A stretch of DNA of 15,685 bases from JAWOGN01 sp046496815 (GTDB lineage: Bacteria; Desulfobacterota; DSM-4660; Desulfatiglandales; Desulfatiglandaceae), in NCBI GenBank assembly GCA_046496815.1, contig JAWOGN010000211.1:1-15685 (forward strand), read 5' to 3'. Made by a program: the position numbers and the translations under genes. A model generated the notes under the pieces. The model searched no databases. It was not told the DNA's origin and saw nothing but the letters and a program-made list of their open reading frames with translations. Positions within the stretch are counted from its first letter, which is position 1. The number at the start of each line of letters is the position of its first letter. Shown piece after piece: positions 7,352 through 14,086 of the stretch.

Positions 7352-8059
7352 TCACTCCCCTAAATAGGCCTTCTTTACCTGTTCATTTTCCAGCAATTCC
7401 GCGGAGGTGTCGGACAGGACGATTTTACCGGTTTCAATCACATATCCCCGGTGGGAGAACTGCAAAGCGAGCTGGGCATTCTGTTCCACCAACAGAATGG
7501 TCGTGCCTTGCTCGTTGATCTGGCCGATTGTTTCGAAGATGGAATCGACCAGAATCGGCGCCAGACCCAGGGAGGGCTCGTCGAGCAAAAGCAGCTTCGG
7601 CTGTCCCATGAGCGCGCGACCAATCGCCAACATCTGCTGTTCGCCGCCGGAGAGGGTCCCACCGGCCTGCTTGCGGCGCTCACGCAGGATCGGGAAGAGG
7701 TTGAATACCCGTTCAAAGTCCTTTTTGATGCCGTCCCGGTCCCTTCTCAGGTAGGCGCCCAGATCGAGGTTTTCGCTCACGGAGAGCAGGGGGAATATCA
7801 TCCGTCCCTCCGGGACCTGGCAGACACCCATCTGGACGATATTGTCGGGACGTACTGCGGCGATAGATTGCCCTTTGTAGAGGACGTCCCCTTCCAGCGG
7901 CGTAAGCACGCCGCTGATGGTCATCAAGGTGGTGGACTTGCCTGCACCGTTGCCTCCAATGAGGGAGACGATTTCGCTTTCATCGACCTCCAGTGAAATG
8001 CCTTTCAAGGCCCGGATATTCCCATAATAGGTCTTTATGTTTTCCAGCTTAAGCAGCAT
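7352..8059 (-). CDS. livF: Branched-chain amino acid ABC transporter ATPase LivF
   Basis: One of the two cytoplasmic ATPases that drive the Liv importer. It has 235 residues from the ATG at 8059, the family norm. I reject an in-frame extension to 8170 because it adds 37 residues from inside livG. The start follows GGAG (8066-8069 on the + strand) by 6 nt. The Walker A motif GGNGAGKST is at 35-43, Q-loop Gln81, signature LSGGEQQ at 136-142 and Walker B LLLLDEPS at 156-163. VEQNA (191-195) replaces the H-loop His, which is normal for LivF. Its 5' end overlaps the end of livG by 11 nt, so translation is coupled. It is the last gene of the operon. Confidence 0.96.
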   Translation of the reverse strand: MLLKLENIKTYYGNIRALKGISLEVDESEIVSLIGGNGAGKSTTLMTISGVLTPLEGDVLYKGQSIAAVRPDNIVQMGVCQVPEGRMIFPLLSVSENLDLGAYLRRDRDGIKKDFERVFNLFPILRERRKQAGGTLSGGEQQMLAIGRALMGQPKLLLLDEPSLGLAPILVDSIFETIGQINEQGTTILLVEQNAQLALQFSHRGYVIETGKIVLSDTSAELLENEQVKKAYLGE

Positions 8060-8837
8060 TTGCGGCTCCGGTGCCCAGATAGGCCTCGATGACTTTGGGG
8101 TCGCTTTGAACATCGTGAGGCGCACCCTCCGCCAGCCATTGGCCGTGATTGATGACCACCACACGTTCACAGACTCCCATCACCACCTTCATGTCATGCT
8201 CGATCAAAAGAATCGTGATACCGCCATCTCTGATACGTCGGATCAGATCCATGAGCCCGCGGGATTCCTGCGGGTTCATGCCGGCGGCCGGTTCGTCCAA
8301 CATGAGGAGTTGAGGTTCCGTGGCCAACGCTCTGGCGATTTCCAGGCGCCTCTGGTCCCCATAAGGCATGGAACTGGCGATCTCTTCACCGCGGCCGGCC
8401 AGTCCGACAAACTCGAGGAACCGGTTGGCGCTTTCCAAGATCGCTTTCTCCTCCGCCTGCTGGCCCCGGGTCCGAGCCACCGCGCCGAAGAAGGTGGCGC
8501 GGGTGCGGCAATGACGGCCGATCTTGACATTGTCAAGGACGGTCAGATTATCAAAGAGGCGGATGTTCTGAAAGGTGCGGGCGATTCCCAGTGCGGTAAC
8601 CGCCTCCGGCTTTTTCCCGCCGATGGAGACGGCGTGTCCGCGGTTTTCAAAAATAATCTCTCCTCGGGTGGGTTTTTCAATTCCCGCCACGCAGTTAAAG
8701 AGGGTGGTTTTCCCTGCCCCGTTGGGGCCGATCAGACCGATAATCTCGCCGGGAATGATCTTAAAGGTGATATTCCGCAGGGCCTCAAGTCCGCCGAAAT
8801 TTTTGTAGATCTTATTTATGTGCAGAATCGGCTTCAT
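8049..8837 (-). CDS. livG: Branched-chain amino acid ABC transporter ATPase LivG
   Basis: The second cytoplasmic ATPase of the Liv importer. It has 262 residues from ATG 8835-8837, beginning MKPILHINKIYKNFGG. A longer in-frame reading to 9104 lies inside livM and is not protein-like. The Walker A motif GPNGAGKT is at 37-44, the signature region MPYGDQRRLEIARAL at 157-171, Walker B LLMLDEPAAG at 177-186 and H-loop His214. The long segment between Walker A and signature is typical of LivG. Its ATG overlaps the livM stop as ATGA (8834-8837), and its 3' end overlaps livF. Confidence 0.96.
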   Translation of the reverse strand: MKPILHINKIYKNFGGLEALRNITFKIIPGEIIGLIGPNGAGKTTLFNCVAGIEKPTRGEIIFENRGHAVSIGGKKPEAVTALGIARTFQNIRLFDNLTVLDNVKIGRHCRTRATFFGAVARTRGQQAEEKAILESANRFLEFVGLAGRGEEIASSMPYGDQRRLEIARALATEPQLLMLDEPAAGMNPQESRGLMDLIRRIRDGGITILLIEHDMKVVMGVCERVVVINHGQWLAEGAPHDVQSDPKVIEAYLGTGAANAA

Positions 8838-9883
8838 TCTTTCATGCCCACAGCAACCCGAACCCTTTTTCTTTTTACCCGCCCCGCCTTCATCTGAGCA
8901 GCGACCGCCGGGATGGGCAGGATTCCCGCCGGACGGTAACGCATCATGAGAACCATGATCAGACCAAAGGCCAGGAAACGCACTTCCACCGGCATTCCCA
9001 GCAGCGGCAAAAGCTCTCGAAGCACTTCGCTCAAAGAAACCAGTACCACGGCGCCGATCATCACGCCCCAGATATTCCCCATGCCCCCCAGCACGATCAT
9101 GCAAAGAATCAAAAAAGATTCCCAGAACTTAAACATATCCGGCGAAAGAAACGTCACCCATCTGGCGAAAAAGCTCCCGCCCACCGCGCCGAAGGCGGCG
9201 CTGATGGCAAAGGCAATGACTTTGTAAGTCAAAAGGCTGATGCCGCAGGAGACGGCGGCGACCTCGTCATCCCGAATGGCAAACCAGGCTCTCCCCAGAC
9301 GGGAGTCCTGAATGCGATGCATCACGAAAACGGTCACTGCGACCATGACAATCGCGAGATAGTAGTATGGCAGCTCCCCGACAAATTCCCACTTCGGTCC
9401 GCCGAAGAGAGAAAGATCGAGAGAGACCGGTTCAATGCCCGGGAGACCCAGGGGTCCTCTGGTGAGCCAGATCTCGTTGGTGAGGAAGAGCACGACCAGT
9501 TCGGAGAAACCGAATGTTACAATGGCAAAGTAGTCGCCGGTGAGTCTGAGCGTCGGGGCCCCCAGTAGGATGCCCCAGATGGCGCCGTTGATGAATGCCA
9601 GCGGGATGATGAGCCAGTAAGACAGGCCGAAGTGCACCGTCAAGAGCCCTGAGGTGTAGGCCCCAATACCGTAGAATCCGACGTATCCCAGGTCCAGCAG
9701 GCCGTTAAAACCCGGCACGATGTTCAATCCCAGAGCCAGAAGCATGTAAAGGTAGACAATGATGACAATATGGAGGATGTAATCCGTAACGAAAGGTAGA
9801 AACGGCAGGATCAGTGCGAGAACCAGAACACCCGTCCTCACTTTATTTCCGCGACTCAGTTTCGGTAGATTCAGCTTACCCAT
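8834..9883 (-). CDS. livM: Branched-chain amino acid ABC transporter permease LivM
   Basis: Inner-membrane permease subunit of 349 residues with many hydrophobic helices. The family hallmark runs from GLNIVPGFNGLLDLG (52-66) through YGIGAYTSG (71-79). The cytoplasmic loop contacting the ATPase is GRAWFAIRDDEVAA (197-210). There is a short basic N-terminus before the first helix and a basic, Lys/Arg-rich C-terminal tail (about 332-342). The start codon directly abuts the livH stop (TAAATG) with no gap, and AAGAAGAG at the end of livH may serve as ribosome binding site. It forms the channel together with LivH. Confidence 0.96.
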   Translation of the reverse strand: MGKLNLPKLSRGNKVRTGVLVLALILPFLPFVTDYILHIVIIVYLYMLLALGLNIVPGFNGLLDLGYVGFYGIGAYTSGLLTVHFGLSYWLIIPLAFINGAIWGILLGAPTLRLTGDYFAIVTFGFSELVVLFLTNEIWLTRGPLGLPGIEPVSLDLSLFGGPKWEFVGELPYYYLAIVMVAVTVFVMHRIQDSRLGRAWFAIRDDEVAAVSCGISLLTYKVIAFAISAAFGAVGGSFFARWVTFLSPDMFKFWESFLILCMIVLGGMGNIWGVMIGAVVLVSLSEVLRELLPLLGMPVEVRFLAFGLIMVLMMRYRPAGILPIPAVAAQMKAGRVKRKRVRVAVGMKE

Positions 9884-10780
9884 TTACATGCTCTTCTTGG
9901 TTTCCTTGATCAACTTTCCGAATAAACCCGCCGGGATCAAGATAATAACGATGATCATGACGGCGTAGGAGATGCCGTCCCGGTAAAGGGAGCTCAAATA
10001 CCCCGCTCCAAGGGCCTCGGCCACCCCCAGGACCACACCGCCCAGCATGGCGCCGGGCACCGAGCCGATGCCCCCCAAAACGGCGGCGGCGAAGGCTTTG
10101 ACACCGGCGATATAGCCCATGGTGGGGTACAGTGAGTTATAGTAAGCGCCCACCATGATGCCGGCAGCTCCGCCCAGGGAGCCCGCCAGCGCAAAGGTAT
10201 AGGAGATAACCCGGTTCACGTTTATCCCGGTCAACGCAGCCATGGTTTTATTCTGGGCCACCGCTCGCATGGCCTTGCCCCATCGTGTTTTCTGAATGAT
10301 GAGGTTGAGCCCGATCATCATCATGAGGGTTATGGCAAAGATAAACAAATGAAACCAGGAGAGGCTCACACCGCTGAAGGTGACGGCTGTTTCTTCAAAG
10401 TAAGCAGGCAGGGCGCCTTGTGGAAACGGCTTCGGCCGGGACCCCCAGATCACCATGGCCAGGTTTTGCAGGAAGATGGACATGCCGATGGCCGTAATCA
10501 GTGCGGCCAGCCGGGGCGATTGTCTCAACGGGCGGTAAGCGAAGATATCCAACAACATCCCGCAGACGGCACAGCATGCCATGGACAAAAGAAATGCAGC
10601 ATAAAAAGGCAGCCCAAGGAAGCTGATGAACGTGAAAGCGAAGAAAGCGCCCAGCATATAAATTTCGCCGTGTGCAAAGTTGATGAGCTGGATCACACCG
10701 TATATCATGGTGTAGCCCACGGCGATCATGGCGTAGATGCCGCCGATGGTGAGGCCATTGACAAGTTGTTGTAGGAACAA
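9884..10780 (-). CDS. livH: Branched-chain amino acid ABC transporter permease LivH
   Basis: Inner-membrane permease subunit of 298 residues with about eight hydrophobic segments. The hallmark IQLINFAHGEIYMLGAF is at 30-46, and the ATPase-contact loop GKAMRAVAQNKTMAALTGI at 168-186. The start is an unusual TTG at 10778-10780. It is supported by GAGGGG a few bases upstream on the coding strand, and by the N-terminal FLQQLVNGLTIGGIYA, which is where LivH proteins begin. No in-frame ATG gives a better start. The gene lies 84 bp after livK, separated from it by a hairpin, and abuts livM. Confidence 0.95.
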   Translation of the reverse strand: MFLQQLVNGLTIGGIYAMIAVGYTMIYGVIQLINFAHGEIYMLGAFFAFTFISFLGLPFYAAFLLSMACCAVCGMLLDIFAYRPLRQSPRLAALITAIGMSIFLQNLAMVIWGSRPKPFPQGALPAYFEETAVTFSGVSLSWFHLFIFAITLMMMIGLNLIIQKTRWGKAMRAVAQNKTMAALTGINVNRVISYTFALAGSLGGAAGIMVGAYYNSLYPTMGYIAGVKAFAAAVLGGIGSVPGAMLGGVVLGVAEALGAGYLSSLYRDGISYAVMIIVIILIPAGLFGKLIKETKKSM

Positions 10781-10804
10781 GCACCCCTCGCTTAGGCATG
10801 GAAA

Positions 10805-10832
10805 GGCGCCGAAACCCGAAAGCTCCGGCGCC
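10805..10832 (-). terminator. Hairpin between livK and livH; possible partial terminator
   Basis: GGCGCCG (10805-10811) and CGGCGCC (10826-10832) form a perfect 7-bp G+C stem with a 14-nt loop. In the direction of the operon it is followed only by TTTCC, so termination would be partial at best. Such hairpins after a binding-protein gene are known to let the binding protein be made in excess over the membrane subunits, by attenuation or by protecting the upstream mRNA. That role is inferred here. Confidence 0.5.
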
Positions 10833-10864
10833 CGGTTTGAATCATCCGTGTTTTTTTATGGCAA

Positions 10865-12004
10865 TCATTCGGCTGCAACGAACTCGCCGCCCTTAACCAG
10901 CTTGACGAAGGCGGGTTTGGAACAATTTCCCTTCTCGTCAAAGTAGGTCAGGCCGGTAACCCCCTTGTATCCTGTGGCTTCAGAGTCGATTGCCGCCAGG
11001 CCGTCGCGGATTTTCTTGCGGTCCGGCCCAACTTTTGCGATAACCTGGGCTAAGATGCCCAGGCAGTCATAGGCATTGGCGCTCATCCAATCCACATCCC
11101 GGCCGGCGCTTTTCTTGAATCGTACCGCGAAATCCTGACCGGCAGGACCGGCGGATTGAGCCAAGAACGGGACGGTGCAATAGGTGTTTTCCGCCGCCTT
11201 GCCGGCGATATTGATATAGTCGACGTTGTCGATACCATCCGCCCCGAACAGCGGTCCGTCGAAGCCCAGCTTACGGCCCTGGCCGGCGATCAGGGCGCCT
11301 TCCGGGTGGTATCCGCACAGAAAGATGGCTTCCGGCTTGTCCGCCATCAGCTTGGTGAGCTGCGGTGTAAAGTCGGTTGTTCCGGTCATGTATGCTTCCG
11401 CCCCGGTCACGGTGACGCCGCTTTCTTGGGCGCCGGCGACGAAGGAGTCTTTGAGGCCGATGGCATAGTCGTTATTCTCATAGAAAATGGCCACTTTGTT
11501 CTTGCCGAGCAGCTTGGGTACAACATAGGAAGCGAGGTACTTGCCCTGAAAATCGTCGGTGTAGCAATTGCGGAAAAACCAGCCCTTGCCTACGTCGCCG
11601 ATCGTCGGGTTGGTGGAGGTTGGGGAGATGGTGGGCATTCCGTTTCGTACATAGATGGGCATGGCGGCCAGTGTGGCAGAGGAGCAGAGGTGACCGATCA
11701 CCGCCACGATGCTTTTGTCTGCGGCAAATTTTGCCCCAACGGTACCGGCGTCTTTGGGCTGGCACAGGTCATCGCCCCAAACGAGCTCGACCTTCTGTCC
11801 GTTGATGCCGCCTGCGTCATTGATTTCCTGGAGTTTCAGGCTGACGCCGGCCTTGATGTTGTCACCGTAGGAAGCCAGGTTCCCGGTGTAGGGGGCGGCG
11901 ACACCTATCTTGATGTTCGCCGCCATGGCGCCGGTGGACATACCAAACACCAATGCCAAAGCCAAGACCAAACCCGCAAATAAAAATGTCCGTTTGTTCC
12001 TCAT
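10865..12004 (-). CDS. livK: Branched-chain amino acid periplasmic binding protein
   Basis: The periplasmic receptor that delivers leucine, isoleucine, valine or related amino acids to LivHM. It has 379 residues from the ATG at 12004, with a strong AGGAGG 7 nt upstream; a 13-residue in-frame extension to 12043 is rejected because it covers that site. A signal peptide (basic MRNKR, hydrophobic core) ends in AMA, with cleavage likely after A28. There is no lipobox Cys. Mature protein starts ANIKIGVAAPYTG. GHLCSSAT (104-111) is the ligand-binding loop typical of LivJ/LivK, and C81 and C107 are placed like the E. coli disulfide pair. The exact ligand, including amides or other amino acids, cannot be told from sequence. 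Confidence 0.95.
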   Translation of the reverse strand: MRNKRTFLFAGLVLALALVFGMSTGAMAANIKIGVAAPYTGNLASYGDNIKAGVSLKLQEINDAGGINGQKVELVWGDDLCQPKDAGTVGAKFAADKSIVAVIGHLCSSATLAAMPIYVRNGMPTISPTSTNPTIGDVGKGWFFRNCYTDDFQGKYLASYVVPKLLGKNKVAIFYENNDYAIGLKDSFVAGAQESGVTVTGAEAYMTGTTDFTPQLTKLMADKPEAIFLCGYHPEGALIAGQGRKLGFDGPLFGADGIDNVDYINIAGKAAENTYCTVPFLAQSAGPAGQDFAVRFKKSAGRDVDWMSANAYDCLGILAQVIAKVGPDRKKIRDGLAAIDSEATGYKGVTGLTYFDEKGNCSKPAFVKLVKGGEFVAAE

Positions 12005-12072
12005 AACTGTTCCTCCTTTGCTGAAATGTTGATGTAAGACCATGATTCGATAACGCTACGTTTTCCCTAGCT

Positions 12073-12084
12073 AAACAATTGTTT
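12073..12084. promoter_or_regulatory. 12-bp palindrome near the liv transcription start; candidate operator
   Basis: AAACAATTGTTT is a perfect palindrome. It lies 12 bp beyond the -10 box of the liv promoter, so it covers about +6 to +17 of the transcript. That is a usual place for a repressor site. The binding protein is unknown. Confidence 0.4.
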
Positions 12085-12096
12085 TTGGCCGAAAGC

Positions 12097-12126
12097 ATGA
12101 TAGGGGAAAAGCGAAGTGACTGTCAA
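12097..12126 (-). promoter_or_regulatory. Promoter of the livKHMGF operon
   Basis: Read on the - strand, TTGACA (12126-12121) and TATCAT (12102-12097) are separated by 18 bp. The -35 is perfect and the -10 matches 5 of 6. Transcription should begin near 12090, giving a leader of about 85 nt to the livK ATG. Confidence 0.65.
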
Positions 12127-12184
12127 GCACAATTTCCAGAGCGGAAGCCGTGGAATCCCTTTGGATAATGAACGCCCTCAGAAA

Positions 12185-12207
12185 ACCGGTATGAAGAGAC
12201 CGGTCTC
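12185..12207. promoter_or_regulatory. Paired ACCGGT palindromes between divergent promoters
   Basis: ACCGGT occurs at 12185-12190 and again at 12199-12204. The second copy is the core of the perfect 12-bp palindrome GAGACCGGTCTC (12196-12207). The centres are 14 bp apart. The pair sits upstream of both outward promoters, where an activator or repressor of either gene set could bind. Confidence 0.35.
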
Positions 12208-12239
12208 CGCTGGGCGTACCCTCGCCGGGGCCTTGCTCC

Positions 12240-12268
12240 TTGACATCATTCAGCATTTTCATTATGAG
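12240..12268 (+). promoter_or_regulatory. Promoter of the sugar dehydrogenase / aminopeptidase genes
   Basis: TTGACA (12240-12245) and TATGAG (12263-12268) are spaced by 17 bp. The -35 is perfect and the -10 matches 4 of 6. The next gene on this strand starts at 12386 or 12413. Confidence 0.55.
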
Positions 12269-12412
12269 TTCAAATCCTCTTTGTCTGCGGGAATGCGTTC
12301 ACTGAGCAGGGTCGGTTTTTTAGCGGAACAATCGGGATAAATACGCCGTTCTTTAATCGTATGCAAACTGGGAAGAACCAGCCAAGTGAAGAGAAAGGAG
12401 ATCTTTAGATTT

Positions 12413-14071
12413 ATGGAATATTCAATCAGTCCGGAGGGTGAAAAATTCAAAATACCGGAAGAAAAAGATTACATAAAGGAATTCGAGAGGCTCGAAAAAT
12501 TGGCGCAGGCCCGGAGGGAAGCGGGTTTCGAAATCGTCGTGGTCATGGGCCTGGGGTTTGTGGGTGCCGTGATGGCCGGTGTCGTGGCGGATTCGGTGGA
12601 CAAAAAGACAAAGAAACCGAAAAAATATGTCATCGGCATGCAAAGGCCGAGCCCCCGAAGCTTCTGGAAAATCCCCCTCTTCAACCGGGGCGTATCGCCC
12701 ATCCAGGCAGAGGATCCCGAAGTCACCCCCATGATCGAGCGCTGCGTGAAGCAGAAACAGACGCTGACCGCTACCTTTACCTATGACGCGTTAAAACTCG
12801 CCGACGTTCTGGTGGTGGACGTGCAGTGTGATTTTATCAAAGAAGAACTCGGCAATCTCAGGAGCGGATATGCCGATATCAGTGCGCTTGAGGCCAGTTT
12901 CAAAATAATCGGAGAAAAAATTTCCCCCGACTGTCTGGTGTTAATAGAAACCACGGTGCCCCCCGGCACAACGGAATACGTGGCCTATCCGCTTGTAAAA
13001 AAGGCGTTTCGATCCCGGGGCATTGAAGAAGAACCGCTGCTTTCCCACAGCTTCGAAAGGGTGATGCCGGGAAGGAACTATGTAAGCTCTGTCCGGGATT
13101 TTTGGCGGGTCTGCAGCGGGATCAATGAAAAAGCCCGCGAAAAGGTAACCGAATTCTTGGGCGATGTTATCAATGTGGAAGAACATCCGTTGACCGTTTT
13201 GGACAGGCCCATTGAAAGCGAGACCTGCAAGATCGTGGAAAATAGTTACCGGGCCACCATCCTGGCGTTTCTCCACGAGTGGTGCCAGTTCGCGGAGACC
13301 AACGGCGTTGATCTCATCAAGGTCATCCATGCCATCAAGGTTCGCCCCACGCACAACAACATCATTTTCCCGGGACCGGGCATCGGCGGGTATTGTCTTC
13401 CCAAGGACGGGGGCCTGGGCATTTGGGCCGACAGGCACCTAATGGGTTTTGAGGACGACATCTTTCGGATTACGCCGGAGGCGATCAATATCAATGATAC
13501 CCGGGGATTGCACGCAGCCAAACTGGTTCGGGACGCCCTCAGGAATATGGGTCGAATTGTGGCGGCTTCGCAAGTGACCCTCCTCGGGGTCTCATACCGG
13601 GAAGATGTGGGGGACACCCGATACAGCGGTTCGGAGATTGTTGCCCGGAAGTTGACCGAAATGGGTGCCGAAGTGAAAGCCCATGACCCCTATGTGCGGC
13701 ACTGGTGGGAGCTTGAAAAACAGGAGACGTATCCGGCGGTGGGTAAAAGCTGGTCAAGGTTTTTTCGGAATCAAGAAGACCTGAGTCATTTTCGGATGAC
13801 GGACGACTTGGAAACGGCCCTCAAAGGCTCCGATGCGGTGGTCATCGCGGTTCGGCACCAACCCTATCTGAAACTCGACCCCGATGACGTCGTCCGGATG
13901 GCAGGTGCCCCTTTGGCGGTGGTGGACTGTTTCGGTATTCTGGATGACGTGAAAATCGAGCGCTACTTCGAGCTGGGATGCGAGGTAAAAGGGTTGGGGC
14001 GTGGCCATATCAACCGAATCAAGGACAAGGTGCGCAAACGGAAAATGGGCGCAAGCGCTTCGTTGGGATGA
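12413..14071 (+). CDS. Nucleotide-sugar (UDP-glucose/GDP-mannose family) dehydrogenase
   Basis: Expected to oxidise the C6 hydroxyl of a nucleotide sugar to a uronic acid with NAD(P)+, for surface polysaccharide synthesis. From ATG 12413 it has 552 residues, long for a family of about 430-450. Motifs: GLGFVG (46-51); ETTVPPGTTE (179-188); SFERVMPG (213-220), the SPER-type motif; Lys273; the catalytic Cys328 in GGYCLPKD; and GVSYREDVGDTRYSGSE (392-408) with Arg403. A charged 40-residue N-terminal extension is extra. Where family members show an acidic VDxD turn for the NAD ribose, this one has IGMQRPSPRSFWKIPLF (74-90), longer and with no acid. AAAGGAG (12394-12400) precedes ATG by 12 nt; a GTG at 12386 would add nine residues. 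The substrate is unknown. Confidence 0.88.
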   Translation: MEYSISPEGEKFKIPEEKDYIKEFERLEKLAQARREAGFEIVVVMGLGFVGAVMAGVVADSVDKKTKKPKKYVIGMQRPSPRSFWKIPLFNRGVSPIQAEDPEVTPMIERCVKQKQTLTATFTYDALKLADVLVVDVQCDFIKEELGNLRSGYADISALEASFKIIGEKISPDCLVLIETTVPPGTTEYVAYPLVKKAFRSRGIEEEPLLSHSFERVMPGRNYVSSVRDFWRVCSGINEKAREKVTEFLGDVINVEEHPLTVLDRPIESETCKIVENSYRATILAFLHEWCQFAETNGVDLIKVIHAIKVRPTHNNIIFPGPGIGGYCLPKDGGLGIWADRHLMGFEDDIFRITPEAININDTRGLHAAKLVRDALRNMGRIVAASQVTLLGVSYREDVGDTRYSGSEIVARKLTEMGAEVKAHDPYVRHWWELEKQETYPAVGKSWSRFFRNQEDLSHFRMTDDLETALKGSDAVVIAVRHQPYLKLDPDDVVRMAGAPLAVVDCFGILDDVKIERYFELGCEVKGLGRGHINRIKDKVRKRKMGASASLG

Positions 14072-14086
14072 AGCAAAGGACACATA

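Larger units (their letters stand above)
12005..12385. promoter_or_regulatory. Divergent control region between livK and the sugar dehydrogenase gene
   Basis: This 381-bp stretch has no supported gene. It carries two outward-facing promoters (12097-12126 on the - strand, 12240-12268 on the + strand) and three palindromic elements (12073-12084, 12185-12190, 12196-12207). The predicted 5' leaders are about 85 nt for livK and about 135 nt for the dehydrogenase gene. Confidence 0.6.

Noticed and set aside
8325..8369. LivG signature YGDQRR instead of a Gln-Gln form
   Set aside because: Asp at this position is common among LivG proteins as I know them, so it is not unusual.
8037..8897. 286-codon frame on the + strand
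   Set aside because: It is a shadow of livG, which has complete ABC ATPase motifs on the - strand.
11156..11983. 275-codon frame on the + strand
   Set aside because: It is a shadow of livK. The product is Gly/Val/Asp-rich with no domain, while livK has a signal peptide and binding motifs.
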